Source: a virus. From it: a stretch of 33,804 nucleotides of DNA. A program made the translations under genes and the position numbers. A model generated the notes under the pieces. That model was not told where the DNA came from. It worked only from the letters and a program-made list of their open reading frames with translations, and did no database searches. The DNA lies in IMG/VR virus record IMGVR_UViG_3300017724_000030, positions 1-33,804 of that record. One strand, given 5' to 3'. Within the stretch, counting starts at the first letter, position 1, and every line of letters starts with the position of its first letter. This document shows positions 23,642 to 30,983 of this stretch, piece after piece.

Positions 23642-24436
23642 TTACAAAAACTTATTATAGTATTCTCTCCAGTCACAAGTAATTAGGTTGTACTTAGTCT
23701 TATCCGATTGATATGTTATATCTAAAATCTTCTCTTCACTCCCAATGTAACCACCTTTTAAACACTTGTTTACGGTTCGATTAAATTGAGTATGCAAATC
23801 ATCAATGCAATCAGGTGGGCAAAATATGCTGCCGCCCTGTATATATCTTATCTGAGACAAAGCATGGTACTCACTATCAGTTATACTAAAATCAGGTTGA
23901 TGAGAAAAAAAGGTAACCTTATTTGTTGACGCCAACAAATTAAGCTTTTCAAGGTTGGGCCATGACTTACTTTTATAATTTTGAAGATCATCTCTAAGGC
24001 CACCAGCGTCAGCCCAAATATAAAAGTCACCAGGGAAATATTTATTATCTTTTGCATCTTTAATAAATCCAAGTTTATTAAATATAATAGTATTGTACAA
24101 AGGCTTGGTCATCTCAGGGACTTGATGGACAATCTTCTTCTTAAAGTCTTCAGAGTACATTAGCATTTCAAGCCTCTTATTATACATTTTAAAGCTCGGT
24201 ATGTTCCTCAAACTACACTTGATTATTTTAGTGCTAATCATAGTTGGATCAAACTCTTTACGAATTGCTATAATTTTGTCATACAATAGTTCATCAGTGT
24301 ATATAACAAACTCGGCATCTAAAGACAATGTATTTTTCATCCACCATAAGTAGGTGTGATAGGATACGGTATAGGTATCCCAAGCATCTCTGCCTATATT
24401 AAATAACGAGGTCACTATTATTGGTCTTGATATCAT
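23642..24436 (-). CDS. HtrL/YibB-like protein, putative glycosyltransferase, 264 aa
   Basis: The N-terminus IIVTSLFNIGRDAWDTY, a following YLWWMKNTLSL, AEFVIYTDE near 41-49, and FYIWADAGGLRDD near residue 138-150 fit the HtrL_YibB family (PF09612). Members are found in lipopolysaccharide or capsule loci and look like GT-A glycosyltransferases, though their reaction is not established to my knowledge. The acidic WADAG site would be the metal/sugar-nucleotide site if it is an enzyme. It overlaps the SNF2 helicase gene by 4 bases (ATGA), so it is co-translated with replication proteins. Possible roles are surface-glycan change or modification of phage DNA bases or proteins; none is shown by sequence. 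Confidence 0.72.
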   Translation of the reverse strand: MISRPIIVTSLFNIGRDAWDTYTVSYHTYLWWMKNTLSLDAEFVIYTDELLYDKIIAIRKEFDPTMISTKIIKCSLRNIPSFKMYNKRLEMLMYSEDFKKKIVHQVPEMTKPLYNTIIFNKLGFIKDAKDNKYFPGDFYIWADAGGLRDDLQNYKSKSWPNLEKLNLLASTNKVTFFSHQPDFSITDSEYHALSQIRYIQGGSIFCPPDCIDDLHTQFNRTVNKCLKGGYIGSEEKILDITYQSDKTKYNLITCDWREYYNKFL

Positions 24437-25662
24437 AAGCTAAGTAAGTCTTTTTTAAAATGGTTAAGTGTATAATCTTTCTTGCCGATTACAGCTTTAT
24501 ATATCTGATCTTCAATCCCGCCCTGAGAGAATATCCAGTAAACATTGTTGTTAAGTCTATCTTTGGTAGTCATGCGATCACGTGACTGCCAATAGCTTGT
24601 TGCACTAAAATCAATATTGTAGTATACCAAACAGTCAGCTTGTCTAAGACTTATACCTTCCCTGCCGCTTACAATCTGCAGGGCTATACTTTTATTGCCA
24701 TTTACAAAGTCATCTAGTTCTGTGGTAATGCTATCTTGGAATACCTTCTTCAATGCTAGGAGCTCCTGCTTAAACTTATAAAATATTCCGATCTTTTTAT
24801 TTTTAAAACTTTTATGTATAAACTTAGCCTTACTTAGGTCTAGTATCTGTGATGATCCGCTCTCAAACTTTACAGTACCTGAGTATATCTGGTGTAGTTT
24901 CATCATTAGTTTTACAGGGGTATCAGCCAATATCACCTCATCTTTTCCTTGAACGACAAGGTCACTCTTGAGTTTATTAGCTAGGTTATACGTAAAGGGA
25001 TTCATCTTAACGTGCATTACTTTCTCATTTGTCCGAACTTTGAACCCCGCCTCCTTCTGACTATAAGACAAAAAGAAAGGTTGCATGGCGTCCATAATAC
25101 TTTTCTGACCCTTGGAGTAGTCACGGATACTAAGGCCGTTAATCATCCTCTGAGTTACGTTAACGTGAGTGTCGCAGAACCTATAAAAGTTTTTGTGCTC
25201 CCTAAATGGATTGCTAGGTATGGCATACACTTGATGATACATCTGACTGTATGATTCAGGGGTAGGTGTACCTGACAATAGTATGACCATAGGGTCATTC
25301 TTCTGTATAATAGTCTTAACATCCTTCGCGCGTTTGCTCGGCTTGGGGAATGCTCCTATGCCATGAGCTTCATCAAGTACTACAAGATCATATATCTTAG
25401 GTTGAATCTTATGAAGACTCTCGTAGTTTATAACTTCAATTTCAAAACTAGGATTTAACAAATTGTAGTCCGATACAATAGAACTAATAGCTTTCTTTTT
25501 AGTTATAAATAGTACGCTTTTAGCTCCCATCCCCTGGGCTATACCCATGCTAGTAAGGGTCTTGCCTGTTCTAACCTCCATAGCTAAATATACAAACCCA
25601 TACTCTCCAACAACATCTATGCCTTTGGATATAATATCCTTTTGGTATTCTCTAAACTTCAT
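24433..25662 (-). CDS. SNF2-type superfamily 2 DNA helicase/translocase, 409 aa
   Basis: Motifs are in order: Q-like REYQKDII at 4-11, Walker A EVRTGKT at 29-35, VVLDEAH (motif II) at 94-100, LLSGTPTPES (motif III) at 128-137, then in the second RecA lobe SGREGISLRQADCLVYYN (motif V) and SYWQSRDRMTTKDR (motif VI). This is the compact SNF2-like helicase common in phage replication modules, acting as a dsDNA translocase or in replication-fork and recombination remodelling. At 409 residues it has no extra domains. It starts within the primase-helicase stop (ATGA overlap) and itself overlaps the next gene by ATGA, indicating translational coupling along the operon. Confidence 0.92.
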   Translation of the reverse strand: MKFREYQKDIISKGIDVVGEYGFVYLAMEVRTGKTLTSMGIAQGMGAKSVLFITKKKAISSIVSDYNLLNPSFEIEVINYESLHKIQPKIYDLVVLDEAHGIGAFPKPSKRAKDVKTIIQKNDPMVILLSGTPTPESYSQMYHQVYAIPSNPFREHKNFYRFCDTHVNVTQRMINGLSIRDYSKGQKSIMDAMQPFFLSYSQKEAGFKVRTNEKVMHVKMNPFTYNLANKLKSDLVVQGKDEVILADTPVKLMMKLHQIYSGTVKFESGSSQILDLSKAKFIHKSFKNKKIGIFYKFKQELLALKKVFQDSITTELDDFVNGNKSIALQIVSGREGISLRQADCLVYYNIDFSATSYWQSRDRMTTKDRLNNNVYWIFSQGGIEDQIYKAVIGKKDYTLNHFKKDLLSL

Positions 25663-28073
25663 ATTAGCTTTGTTTGAATTTGTGCTTCGCTCCTTGGTTT
25701 CAGTCTAATCCATTTACCAGTGTTGTCCCGACCAACCTCAGCCTCAATAGAGTATGTGTATACTGAATACGCTAACATCCAATTTTTAAATTTGTAATGA
25801 GATACAGAAAACTTGGATCCGCGAGCATAGTCAGGATATGAATTAGTAAAATCATAATAGATTTCATTTAAATGAATCTTTTTGTTTACCTCTAACAACG
25901 GATTTGGTTGACTAGTATCGGTTAATCCGCACCACTCGCAGAAATCCCCGTTGGTTTGCATTATCAATCTCTTCATTTCACCGTTTACAGACTCACTTAA
26001 TATCAATCCTTCTTTTAAATATAGCTGTAGATTTTTAATCATATAGTTATCAAACTTGCACCAGTCCTTATCGTCCCACTCTTCACCAAATATAAACCTA
26101 CCGAAGTCATCCATTGGTGTGTACTTATCATTGTAATGAGATGCAAGTTCTAACTCCCACCTTCGTCTTGCAAATGAAGTACCTGCTCCTTTAATTGTGT
26201 AGTTAGTAGTGATAACTACCTTGGGAGATTTCGAGAATGGGATTTTAATTGCGTCCTTGTTTTTCTTTTCTAGGGTTAACCCTTCAGTAACTACACTAAA
26301 CAATCTCTCAAAATCAAAATATTTTTTTACATCATCAAAGACTAGCACTTGGGTGTCAGCGGATACAAGTTGATAAGGGAATGACTTTTCAAAAGCAAAA
26401 GACTTTCCATCTATCATTACTATCTTTTTCATATGACCCACTGCTTGAAGCCATATACCTTTACCAGTCCCTCCATTGGCAGTATCAGAAATATTTTCAT
26501 CGTTAAGAATAACTGCAGGGCAATAGGACATGTTTTTATGGGCGTGCATTAAATATCCAAGAGTTGACTCAAGTGTTACAACGCGATTATCATCTTTGTT
26601 TGCTATGTTCTTTACGAAAGATTTAAAATCATTTTCAGATTCATCGCATGATTCATACACCCTATTTATAACATGATCCTTCCAGACATATCCATCTAAC
26701 TCTAAATAGTCAATTGCCTCAACCGAGTCCTTGGTTATTTTAACTGCACAATTTTCATAGTATAGATAAGAAGTGTCTAAGGTATCTTCAATAAAGTATA
26801 TGTCAATAGTGCTAAGTAAGGTCAAAAAATCTTCTTTAAATAGCCTAGTCTGGTCAGCAAAGTAGTTATATATAGCCATGTCCTCAAGATCATGAAGATG
26901 GTTGAGAATAAAATCCTTAATATCTTTTTCTGTGGTGTGATCTATTAGGTTGTTTGTTACCTTGACAAAAACATAACTCTTTTGTCCTTCTGGACAGAAT
27001 TTAAAAAATCCATTTGATTCTAAAAACCTTTTAAATATAAGGGGTATAGCTTTAACAACTCCTTTTTTACTAAGAGTCCAAAACTTCACAGAATTATTTT
27101 CTTCAGCTATTTGTATGACGGAGTCTATGACTTCTGACGCCAAGCTTGACTCCTCTAAGTGTTGGCGAATTACTTTTTTTGACTCTCCTCTTCTTAATCT
27201 CTGTTGTATATCATCTAACTTATCTTCATCCTCATAGTATTTAGTGTTGAAGTTTTTTGTGTTTGCATAGGCTGATTTTATTGTATTAGATATTTCAGTA
27301 GCATTAAAGTCTCGGCTTTGATACTGAGTAATAACTAGGGTTGCCGTTGTAGAAGAGATACCAAAGTCATTAAATGCCATCGCCAGTATAAATGCATTCT
27401 GATTGCGCTGACCCTCAGACATGGGATATTTTTTCTGCCACCACTTTACCAGGATATCAACTATCTTATTTTCATCGGTGATTGGTATTGTAGTGATTCC
27501 ACTAGTAGAGTTAACTTCTTTATATTGTTTGTCCTCAAACTCCTCCCAAAGTAAAGAGTCAGTATTAACTTCAATTAACGGATCGTATGACTCATAACAA
27601 ACCCTGCTTAAGTTTTTCGATGTCTTATCAAAATAATTGGATTTAAAATGTTTTTCTAATGCAATAAAGTATCCTGTATGTTTCTCAGTAATCGCAGGTA
27701 TCTTTACTAAAACCTTCAGCCCTTTTCCTGATGGGGATATGAATACTGAGTATACATACTTGTTCTTTGCAAATTTAGTTTTGTCTGATAGTAACTCTTG
27801 CTTTTTTAAATAGCCATCAAAGTCTAAACAGATAAGGCCACTATGTTCAAGTAGCGACACGTCCGACCTCTTGTTAAACTTTCCACTAAAACAAATTGAT
27901 GGGAGTTGTTTTTTTAGCTCATTGCGTTTTGCCTTATTATTCTCAGAACGAATAGATTTTATTAAATCTTTTGACGCTCCTTCTTTGATTCTTTTCAATA
28001 TAACGTCAACATCTCTGAAGAAAGGAGAGGTCGTTGAGTTTATATCTTTAAAAATAGTGACGATTTTTGACAT
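25659..28073 (-). CDS. Bifunctional primase-helicase (VirE-N/BT4734-like plus D5-like helicase), 804 aa
   Basis: The N-terminal domain shows ICLDFDG at 81-87, FISPSGKGLKVLVKI at 111-125 and LSRVCYESYDP, as in the BT4734/VirE-N primase-like domain typical of Bacteroidetes elements. A middle part (QRNQNAFILAMAFNDFGIS) looks like a primase C-terminal helical domain. The C-terminal half is an SF3/D5-type helicase: Walker A GGTGKG at 534-539, Walker B VLVFDDV near 576-582, sensor-like KVVITTNY, and an arginine-finger region FARRRWELELASHY. It should prime and unwind phage DNA. Its TAATTTTG promoter lies about 145 bases upstream, with three 11-bp repeats between or at the start. It is the first gene of its operon. 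Confidence 0.9.
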   Translation of the reverse strand: MSKIVTIFKDINSTTSPFFRDVDVILKRIKEGASKDLIKSIRSENNKAKRNELKKQLPSICFSGKFNKRSDVSLLEHSGLICLDFDGYLKKQELLSDKTKFAKNKYVYSVFISPSGKGLKVLVKIPAITEKHTGYFIALEKHFKSNYFDKTSKNLSRVCYESYDPLIEVNTDSLLWEEFEDKQYKEVNSTSGITTIPITDENKIVDILVKWWQKKYPMSEGQRNQNAFILAMAFNDFGISSTTATLVITQYQSRDFNATEISNTIKSAYANTKNFNTKYYEDEDKLDDIQQRLRRGESKKVIRQHLEESSLASEVIDSVIQIAEENNSVKFWTLSKKGVVKAIPLIFKRFLESNGFFKFCPEGQKSYVFVKVTNNLIDHTTEKDIKDFILNHLHDLEDMAIYNYFADQTRLFKEDFLTLLSTIDIYFIEDTLDTSYLYYENCAVKITKDSVEAIDYLELDGYVWKDHVINRVYESCDESENDFKSFVKNIANKDDNRVVTLESTLGYLMHAHKNMSYCPAVILNDENISDTANGGTGKGIWLQAVGHMKKIVMIDGKSFAFEKSFPYQLVSADTQVLVFDDVKKYFDFERLFSVVTEGLTLEKKNKDAIKIPFSKSPKVVITTNYTIKGAGTSFARRRWELELASHYNDKYTPMDDFGRFIFGEEWDDKDWCKFDNYMIKNLQLYLKEGLILSESVNGEMKRLIMQTNGDFCEWCGLTDTSQPNPLLEVNKKIHLNEIYYDFTNSYPDYARGSKFSVSHYKFKNWMLAYSVYTYSIEAEVGRDNTGKWIRLKPRSEAQIQTKLI

Positions 28074-28077
28074 TTTT

Positions 28078-28149
28078 ATGTTGGTTTTATGTTGGTTTTA
28101 GATTGCTTAGCCTTTAACTGCATTGCAAAGTGTTGAAAATGTTGGTTTT
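28078..28149 (-). repeat. Three 11-bp repeats AAAACCAACAT in the primase leader
   Basis: On the plus strand the unit ATGTTGGTTTT occurs at 28078-28088 and 28089-28099 (tandem, no gap) and again at 28139-28149, all identical. On the coding strand they read AAAACCAACAT, the nearest copy lying 4 bases before the primase ATG. They could be iterons, operator sites or translation-level signals, since ACCAAC also precedes other start codons here. Confidence 0.8.
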
Positions 28150-28215
28150 TAATCTCATTCTGTATTTGAAAAAAGTAAATATAAATAAATATATATATAT
28201 ATAAGTATAGAAAAA
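28150..28215. other. AT-rich tract, candidate DNA-unwinding region
   Basis: Between the third 11-bp repeat and the minus-strand promoter lies AT-rich sequence, including an alternating TA run at about 28188-28203. Together with the repeats and the adjacent primase-helicase gene this is a reasonable candidate replication origin, but there is no direct proof. The whole noncoding interval 28074-28280 holds the repeats, this tract, the promoter and the terminator described separately. Confidence 0.4.
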
Positions 28216-28223
28216 CAAAATTA
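28216..28223 (-). promoter_or_regulatory. Minus-strand promoter -7 element TAATTTTG (replication operon)
   Basis: The plus strand reads CAAAATTA, the complement of TAATTTTG, an exact TAnnTTTG match. It lies just after the terminator of the upstream operon and points at the primase-helicase gene. The predicted leader of about 140 nt is long for this genome and contains the three AAAACCAACAT repeats. Confidence 0.6.
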
Positions 28224-28234
28224 ACATTTAACAC

Positions 28235-28262
28235 AAAAAAAAAGGGGGAGCATAACTCCCCC
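28235..28262 (-). terminator. Strong terminator of the recombination operon
   Basis: On the minus strand, GGGGGAG pairs with CTCCCCC (7 bp, G/C-rich) across a 5-nt loop and is followed by nine T. It lies 18 bases after the SSB-like stop and separates the recombination operon from the replication promoter at 28216-28223. Confidence 0.92.
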
Positions 28263-28280
28263 TAGTTTAGTTGGGGTTAA

Positions 28281-28556
28281 CTAAAATGGTAAATCAGGGT
28301 CAGCCTTCTCCACTTTGGGAGCTGGTGCGGGGGCAGGTGCATTGTCCTCTGGTGGCTTTACATAGGGTTCTTTTATGTTAAGCGATAATTTCTCGGCGCC
28401 AGCTTGTGTTTTACCTTTCCATGCTGAGATTTCAACTTCCTTACCATCCATGGTTGTGCCAGATCCCCTATAGTCAGGCTGGTTGCTTCCATCCTTCTTG
28501 TTGGTGTTAACAAATAAACTTCCTTTCCCGTCAGGGTGTACATACTTTTCACTCAT
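28281..28556 (-). CDS. Single-stranded DNA-binding-like protein, 91 aa
   Basis: The N-terminal ~65 residues (GSLFVNTNKKDGSNQPDYRG, then KEVEISAWKGK and LSLNIKEP) look like a reduced OB-type beta barrel of the short phage kind. A Pro/Ala-rich linker (EDNAPAPAPAPKVEK) follows, and the protein ends DPDLPF, closely resembling the acidic-hydrophobic C-terminal tip (DDDIPF) of bacterial SSB that recruits partner proteins. It lies directly after the RecE-like exonuclease and ERF genes and is the last gene before the terminator. It should coat single-stranded DNA during replication and annealing. The barrel is not a canonical SSB family member as far as I can tell. Confidence 0.78.
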   Translation of the reverse strand: MSEKYVHPDGKGSLFVNTNKKDGSNQPDYRGSGTTMDGKEVEISAWKGKTQAGAEKLSLNIKEPYVKPPEDNAPAPAPAPKVEKADPDLPF

Positions 28557-28559
28557 AGT

Positions 28560-29399
28560 TTAAAATTTAAGATTATATATTACGTTTCTTATGTCTTCTT
28601 TCTTGTCCTTGCCATGATAGTGTTCATAGATTTGAACTGCAGATTCTACCTTCTTTTTCCCATCTAGTGCACTTTCCTCACTAACTGGGCAGACATAAAT
28701 TTCATGGTAGATTTCTCCATTGTCTCCATACGCTCTTGGATTTTTGTCTATAGCTATAAACCACATCGGCTTATTAAATAACGTTTGATAGATGTAGGCT
28801 TGGGTGTCATAGAAATACTTGTTCTTGCCCAACCACACAAATTCCTGGTCGTTCTTTGCCGTTGTAGTTTTTAGGTCTATAATAATTCCTTGAGAAATGA
28901 TGTCAGCCTTGGCCTTAAACGGATGACCAAATATCTCACCGACTATTGGTACCTCATACTCAGCATCCTTGTCTGTTATAAGATCTGCCACTTGTTGCTT
29001 GGCTCCCTTATACCCCTTAACGTTTAAGAGTTCGTCACGGAGTTGTTCCATCAACACTGCCTCATGCTCTAACAACGCACCAGATATGTTGCTCTCTTCA
29101 ATAAATTTATTGTACTTTACCCCCCTTGTCTTAGTATCACTAAAGATTGGAAATTCTTTTGCCTTGTTTGGTTCAAGAATCAACTGGTGGAAGTACCTAC
29201 CCTTTATAAAGTTCTCGTTGTCCTCCTGAACCTTACCAAACTGCTTAAATGTTTTTGGCTGGAGGTCTTGAATATTTGAGTTGGAAAGCCATTGCCTTCC
29301 AAACTCTCCGTAATAATCTTCGTCATTACGGAGTCTGTCTATTATTTGCTTATCACTAAGCTTCTTTTTGCTCATTCGTTTTTTGTTTATATTCTTCAA
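28560..29399 (-). CDS. RecE-like PD-(D/E)xK exonuclease, 279 aa
   Basis: GRYFHQLILEPNK near residue 68 matches the conserved G-x-x-x-H-x-x-x-L-E-P of the RecE-type exonuclease family (DUF3799, PF12684). The nuclease core follows as YEVPIVGEIFGHPFKAKADI (catalytic Asp in the KAD segment), IIIDLKTTTA (D-x-K) and YFYDTQAYIYQTLF (family Gln/Tyr helix). It would resect double-stranded ends 5'-3' to leave tails for the ERF annealase encoded immediately upstream. The ORF overlaps the ERF gene by 44 bases if the first ATG is used; a second ATG at 29375 (MSKKKLSDKQ) is an equally plausible start. Confidence 0.87.
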   Translation of the reverse strand: MKNINKKRMSKKKLSDKQIIDRLRNDEDYYGEFGRQWLSNSNIQDLQPKTFKQFGKVQEDNENFIKGRYFHQLILEPNKAKEFPIFSDTKTRGVKYNKFIEESNISGALLEHEAVLMEQLRDELLNVKGYKGAKQQVADLITDKDAEYEVPIVGEIFGHPFKAKADIISQGIIIDLKTTTAKNDQEFVWLGKNKYFYDTQAYIYQTLFNKPMWFIAIDKNPRAYGDNGEIYHEIYVCPVSEESALDGKKKVESAVQIYEHYHGKDKKEDIRNVIYNLKF

Positions 29400-29949
29400 T
29401 TGTTAAGTCATCATACGTTAATCTCAGCCAAGACTCGATTTGCTTCCAATCTTTTTTAGCTTTCAGTAATTTTTGAATGATAGGAATGTCGTCTGTAGGA
29501 TCACCAGTTGGAGGGACTACTTTCTTTTTAGGTATATCCAATTTATTTACTGCCACTCGTTTAACGTCTTCTCCATATGCATCAACATCCTTGTCACTCA
29601 CAATACCTAGTTGTGATGCCAATGAATATCTTTTTAAATAAGAAATTCCTGATCCAAAAGACTGATAAAGATTTTGACCCTTCATCTCCACTAAAGGAAT
29701 ATCTACAGAACCTGAGTCACTCTCTCCCGATTCAGCATGGAATATTGTCGTAGTCAAACACGCTTGTCCAGTATCCTTGTTGGATCCTAACTTTTGCGTG
29801 AATCCCAGTCCATGCTTTTTCATCAAAGGATTGATGGAATAAATAATTTTGGTAAGGTCAACATACTTGTATCCATACCCATCGGTGTCCTTCAATAAGA
29901 CAGGGCATTCCTGTTGGAAACCTGCCAATGCTTTGTAATAATTTTTCAT
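29356..29949 (-). CDS. ERF-family single-strand annealing protein, 197 aa
   Basis: The pattern YKALAGFQQECPVL ... YGYKYVDLTKIIYSINPLMK ... HGLGFTQKL ... CLTTTIFHAESGE ... YLKRYSLASQLGI is that of ERF annealases (PF04404), with the conserved K-Y-x-D-L and K-R-Y-x-L segments. The last ~60 residues are a linker and a short helical tail. It anneals complementary single strands, working with the downstream exonuclease and SSB-like protein as a red/RecET-type module for end repair, recombination and genome circularisation or concatemer formation. ACCAAC lies one base before the ATG. The gene overlaps its upstream neighbour by ATGA. Confidence 0.9.
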   Translation of the reverse strand: MKNYYKALAGFQQECPVLLKDTDGYGYKYVDLTKIIYSINPLMKKHGLGFTQKLGSNKDTGQACLTTTIFHAESGESDSGSVDIPLVEMKGQNLYQSFGSGISYLKRYSLASQLGIVSDKDVDAYGEDVKRVAVNKLDIPKKKVVPPTGDPTDDIPIIQKLLKAKKDWKQIESWLRLTYDDLTIEEYKQKTNEQKEA

Positions 29950-30329
29950 AGTTGGTTTAACTTTTGTGTTAATTTAAAATACTTTTTAAGAATTCCCGTT
30001 CGTCTTTCTTTTAATGAAGTCAGGCTCTTCTTGTTGTTTAAAATCTCAGGTATTTTTTTCTCTATTATATCCAATCGGTTTCTATATGACTGGAGTACCA
30101 AAGTGTAAACACCTCTTCGCCATCCCCCCTCAAATAATAAATATTCAGGTGGTGTAAGCTCTTCGTAATATTCCTTGCCTCGTGGATTAAATATTTTAAT
30201 CTCGCCAGTCTCTTCATAACACATGATCTGAACGCCATGCATCATCCTAGACTCATAACCCCTCCCGTCTAAGTTGACAGAACTTGGGTCGTTCTTTGCT
30301 TGATCAAATATTTCCATAAGACTAGGCAT
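29946..30329 (-). CDS. Hypothetical early protein, 127 aa
   Basis: I recognise no family. The first ~80 residues look globular (YESRMMHGVQIMCYEETGEI, FNPRGKEYYEEL); the last ~45 residues form a basic helical region (LVLQSYRNRLDIIEKKIPEI ... RRTGILKKYFKLTQKLNQL). No membrane segment. It overlaps the DnaA-like gene upstream by 8 bases and the ERF gene downstream by 4 bases (ATGA), so it is translated as part of the recombination operon. Its place suggests an accessory DNA-metabolism role, which remains a guess. Confidence 0.75.
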   Translation of the reverse strand: MPSLMEIFDQAKNDPSSVNLDGRGYESRMMHGVQIMCYEETGEIKIFNPRGKEYYEELTPPEYLLFEGGWRRGVYTLVLQSYRNRLDIIEKKIPEILNNKKSLTSLKERRTGILKKYFKLTQKLNQL

Positions 30330-30621
30330 CTACGATAGATAATTTTTGTAAGATAACTGAGTAGTCAGGATCATTAGCTATCTGTTTTTCAAGAGACAAT
30401 AACGCTTGAGGAATGGTGTTAGAATAACATACATAACCATTCTCTTCCATGTACGTTTCAATAGCTTTAGTTGTTATCCCTCGATCCTTGCACAATTTGT
30501 ACAAAAATTTTCTTGCATCCGAAACATCACTCTTACGATTATTAGTAAAGAGTTGCTCCTTAGTAAACCCAGTATGCTTGAGAATGTTGTCCACAAACTG
30601 GTCGAAAATGTACTGCTTCAT
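30322..30621 (-). CDS. DnaA domain IV-like DNA-binding protein, 99 aa
   Basis: The segment FTKEQLFTNNRKSDVSDARKFLYKLCKDRGITTKAIETYM followed by NTIPQALLSLEKQI aligns by eye with the C-terminal DNA-binding domain of DnaA (PF08299: basic loop, R-x-x-A/x-Y-L helix, helix-turn-helix, then the HSTVLHA signature). Here the HST signature reads YSNTIPQAL, a recognisable but diverged version. There is no AAA+ ATPase part, so it is a stand-alone DNA-binding module, as in several Bacteroidetes phages. Likely roles are recognition of the phage origin, interference with host DnaA, or transcription control. It overlaps neighbours on both sides (4 and 8 bases). Confidence 0.72.
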   Translation of the reverse strand: MKQYIFDQFVDNILKHTGFTKEQLFTNNRKSDVSDARKFLYKLCKDRGITTKAIETYMEENGYVCYSNTIPQALLSLEKQIANDPDYSVILQKLSIVDA

Positions 30622-30809
30622 TTGAATATATTTTTAAATAAAGGGTTAATGTTGAGGTCTGTGCTGATTGCACGACCTAAAGAGATCAAGTCATCAGAGG
30701 TAGCGATAGGTTTTAGCTTTCGCTCTCGTTCTGCTTTCTTGATAAACTCTTGGAATTGATACTCGTCATCAGCGAACGCATCAATGCTTGGGTTGTTGGT
30801 TAAACGCAT
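30618..30809 (-). CDS. Small leading protein of the recombination operon, 63 aa
   Basis: The first gene after the divergent control region. The sequence (NNPSIDAFADDEYQFQEF, KKAERERKLKPIATSDDLI, ISTDLNINPLFKNIF) is charged and probably helical, with no membrane segment or motif that I recognise. The 3' end overlaps the DnaA-like gene by 4 bases (ATGA). The position as leader of an early operon would suit a small regulator or host-interaction protein, but no evidence in the sequence decides. Confidence 0.65.
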   Translation of the reverse strand: MRLTNNPSIDAFADDEYQFQEFIKKAERERKLKPIATSDDLISLGRAISTDLNINPLFKNIFK

Positions 30810-30835
30810 TTGATTAAGATTAAATTAAATTTTCA

Positions 30836-30843
30836 TAAAGATA
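30836..30843 (-). promoter_or_regulatory. Candidate minus-strand promoter TATCTTTA (recombination operon)
   Basis: The minus strand reads TATCTTTA, matching TAnnTTTG at all but the last base, about 27 bases before the ATG at 30809 within an AT-rich segment. It is the best match in the 174-bp divergent region on this strand. Confidence 0.45.
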
Positions 30844-30923
30844 ATATATTTTATTGATATAAGTTTAATAAAAGATGGGTAAATTGGGTGCAGTTGGGAA
30901 AAAACCAATGTTTTTGTCTATGT

Positions 30924-30960
30924 GTTCCCCTAATGGGAACTTTTGTCCCCTAATGGGAAA
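30924..30960 (+). promoter_or_regulatory. Pair of palindromic operators CCCCTAATGGGAA, 20 bp apart
   Basis: An identical 13-mer CCCCTAATGGGAA occurs at 30927-30939 and 30947-30959. Each is the core of an inverted repeat: the first is perfect, GTTCCC/GGGAAC around CTAAT (30924-30940); the second is TCCC/GGGA. The 20-bp spacing puts both on the same face of the helix, just upstream of the TACCTTTG element, as expected for a dimeric repressor or activator. Confidence 0.7.
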
Positions 30961-30971
30961 GTAATTTTTTT

Positions 30972-30979
30972 TACCTTTG
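30972..30979 (+). promoter_or_regulatory. Promoter -7 element TACCTTTG, near-leaderless
   Basis: Exact TAnnTTTG match ending 4 bases before the ATG at 30984, so the transcript probably begins at or next to the start codon. It is preceded by a T-run and by the paired CCCCTAATGGGAA sites. The rest of the divergent region 30810-30983 is AT-rich near the minus-strand gene, with two TTGGG copies around 30879-30896. Confidence 0.7.
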
Positions 30980-30983
30980 CCAC

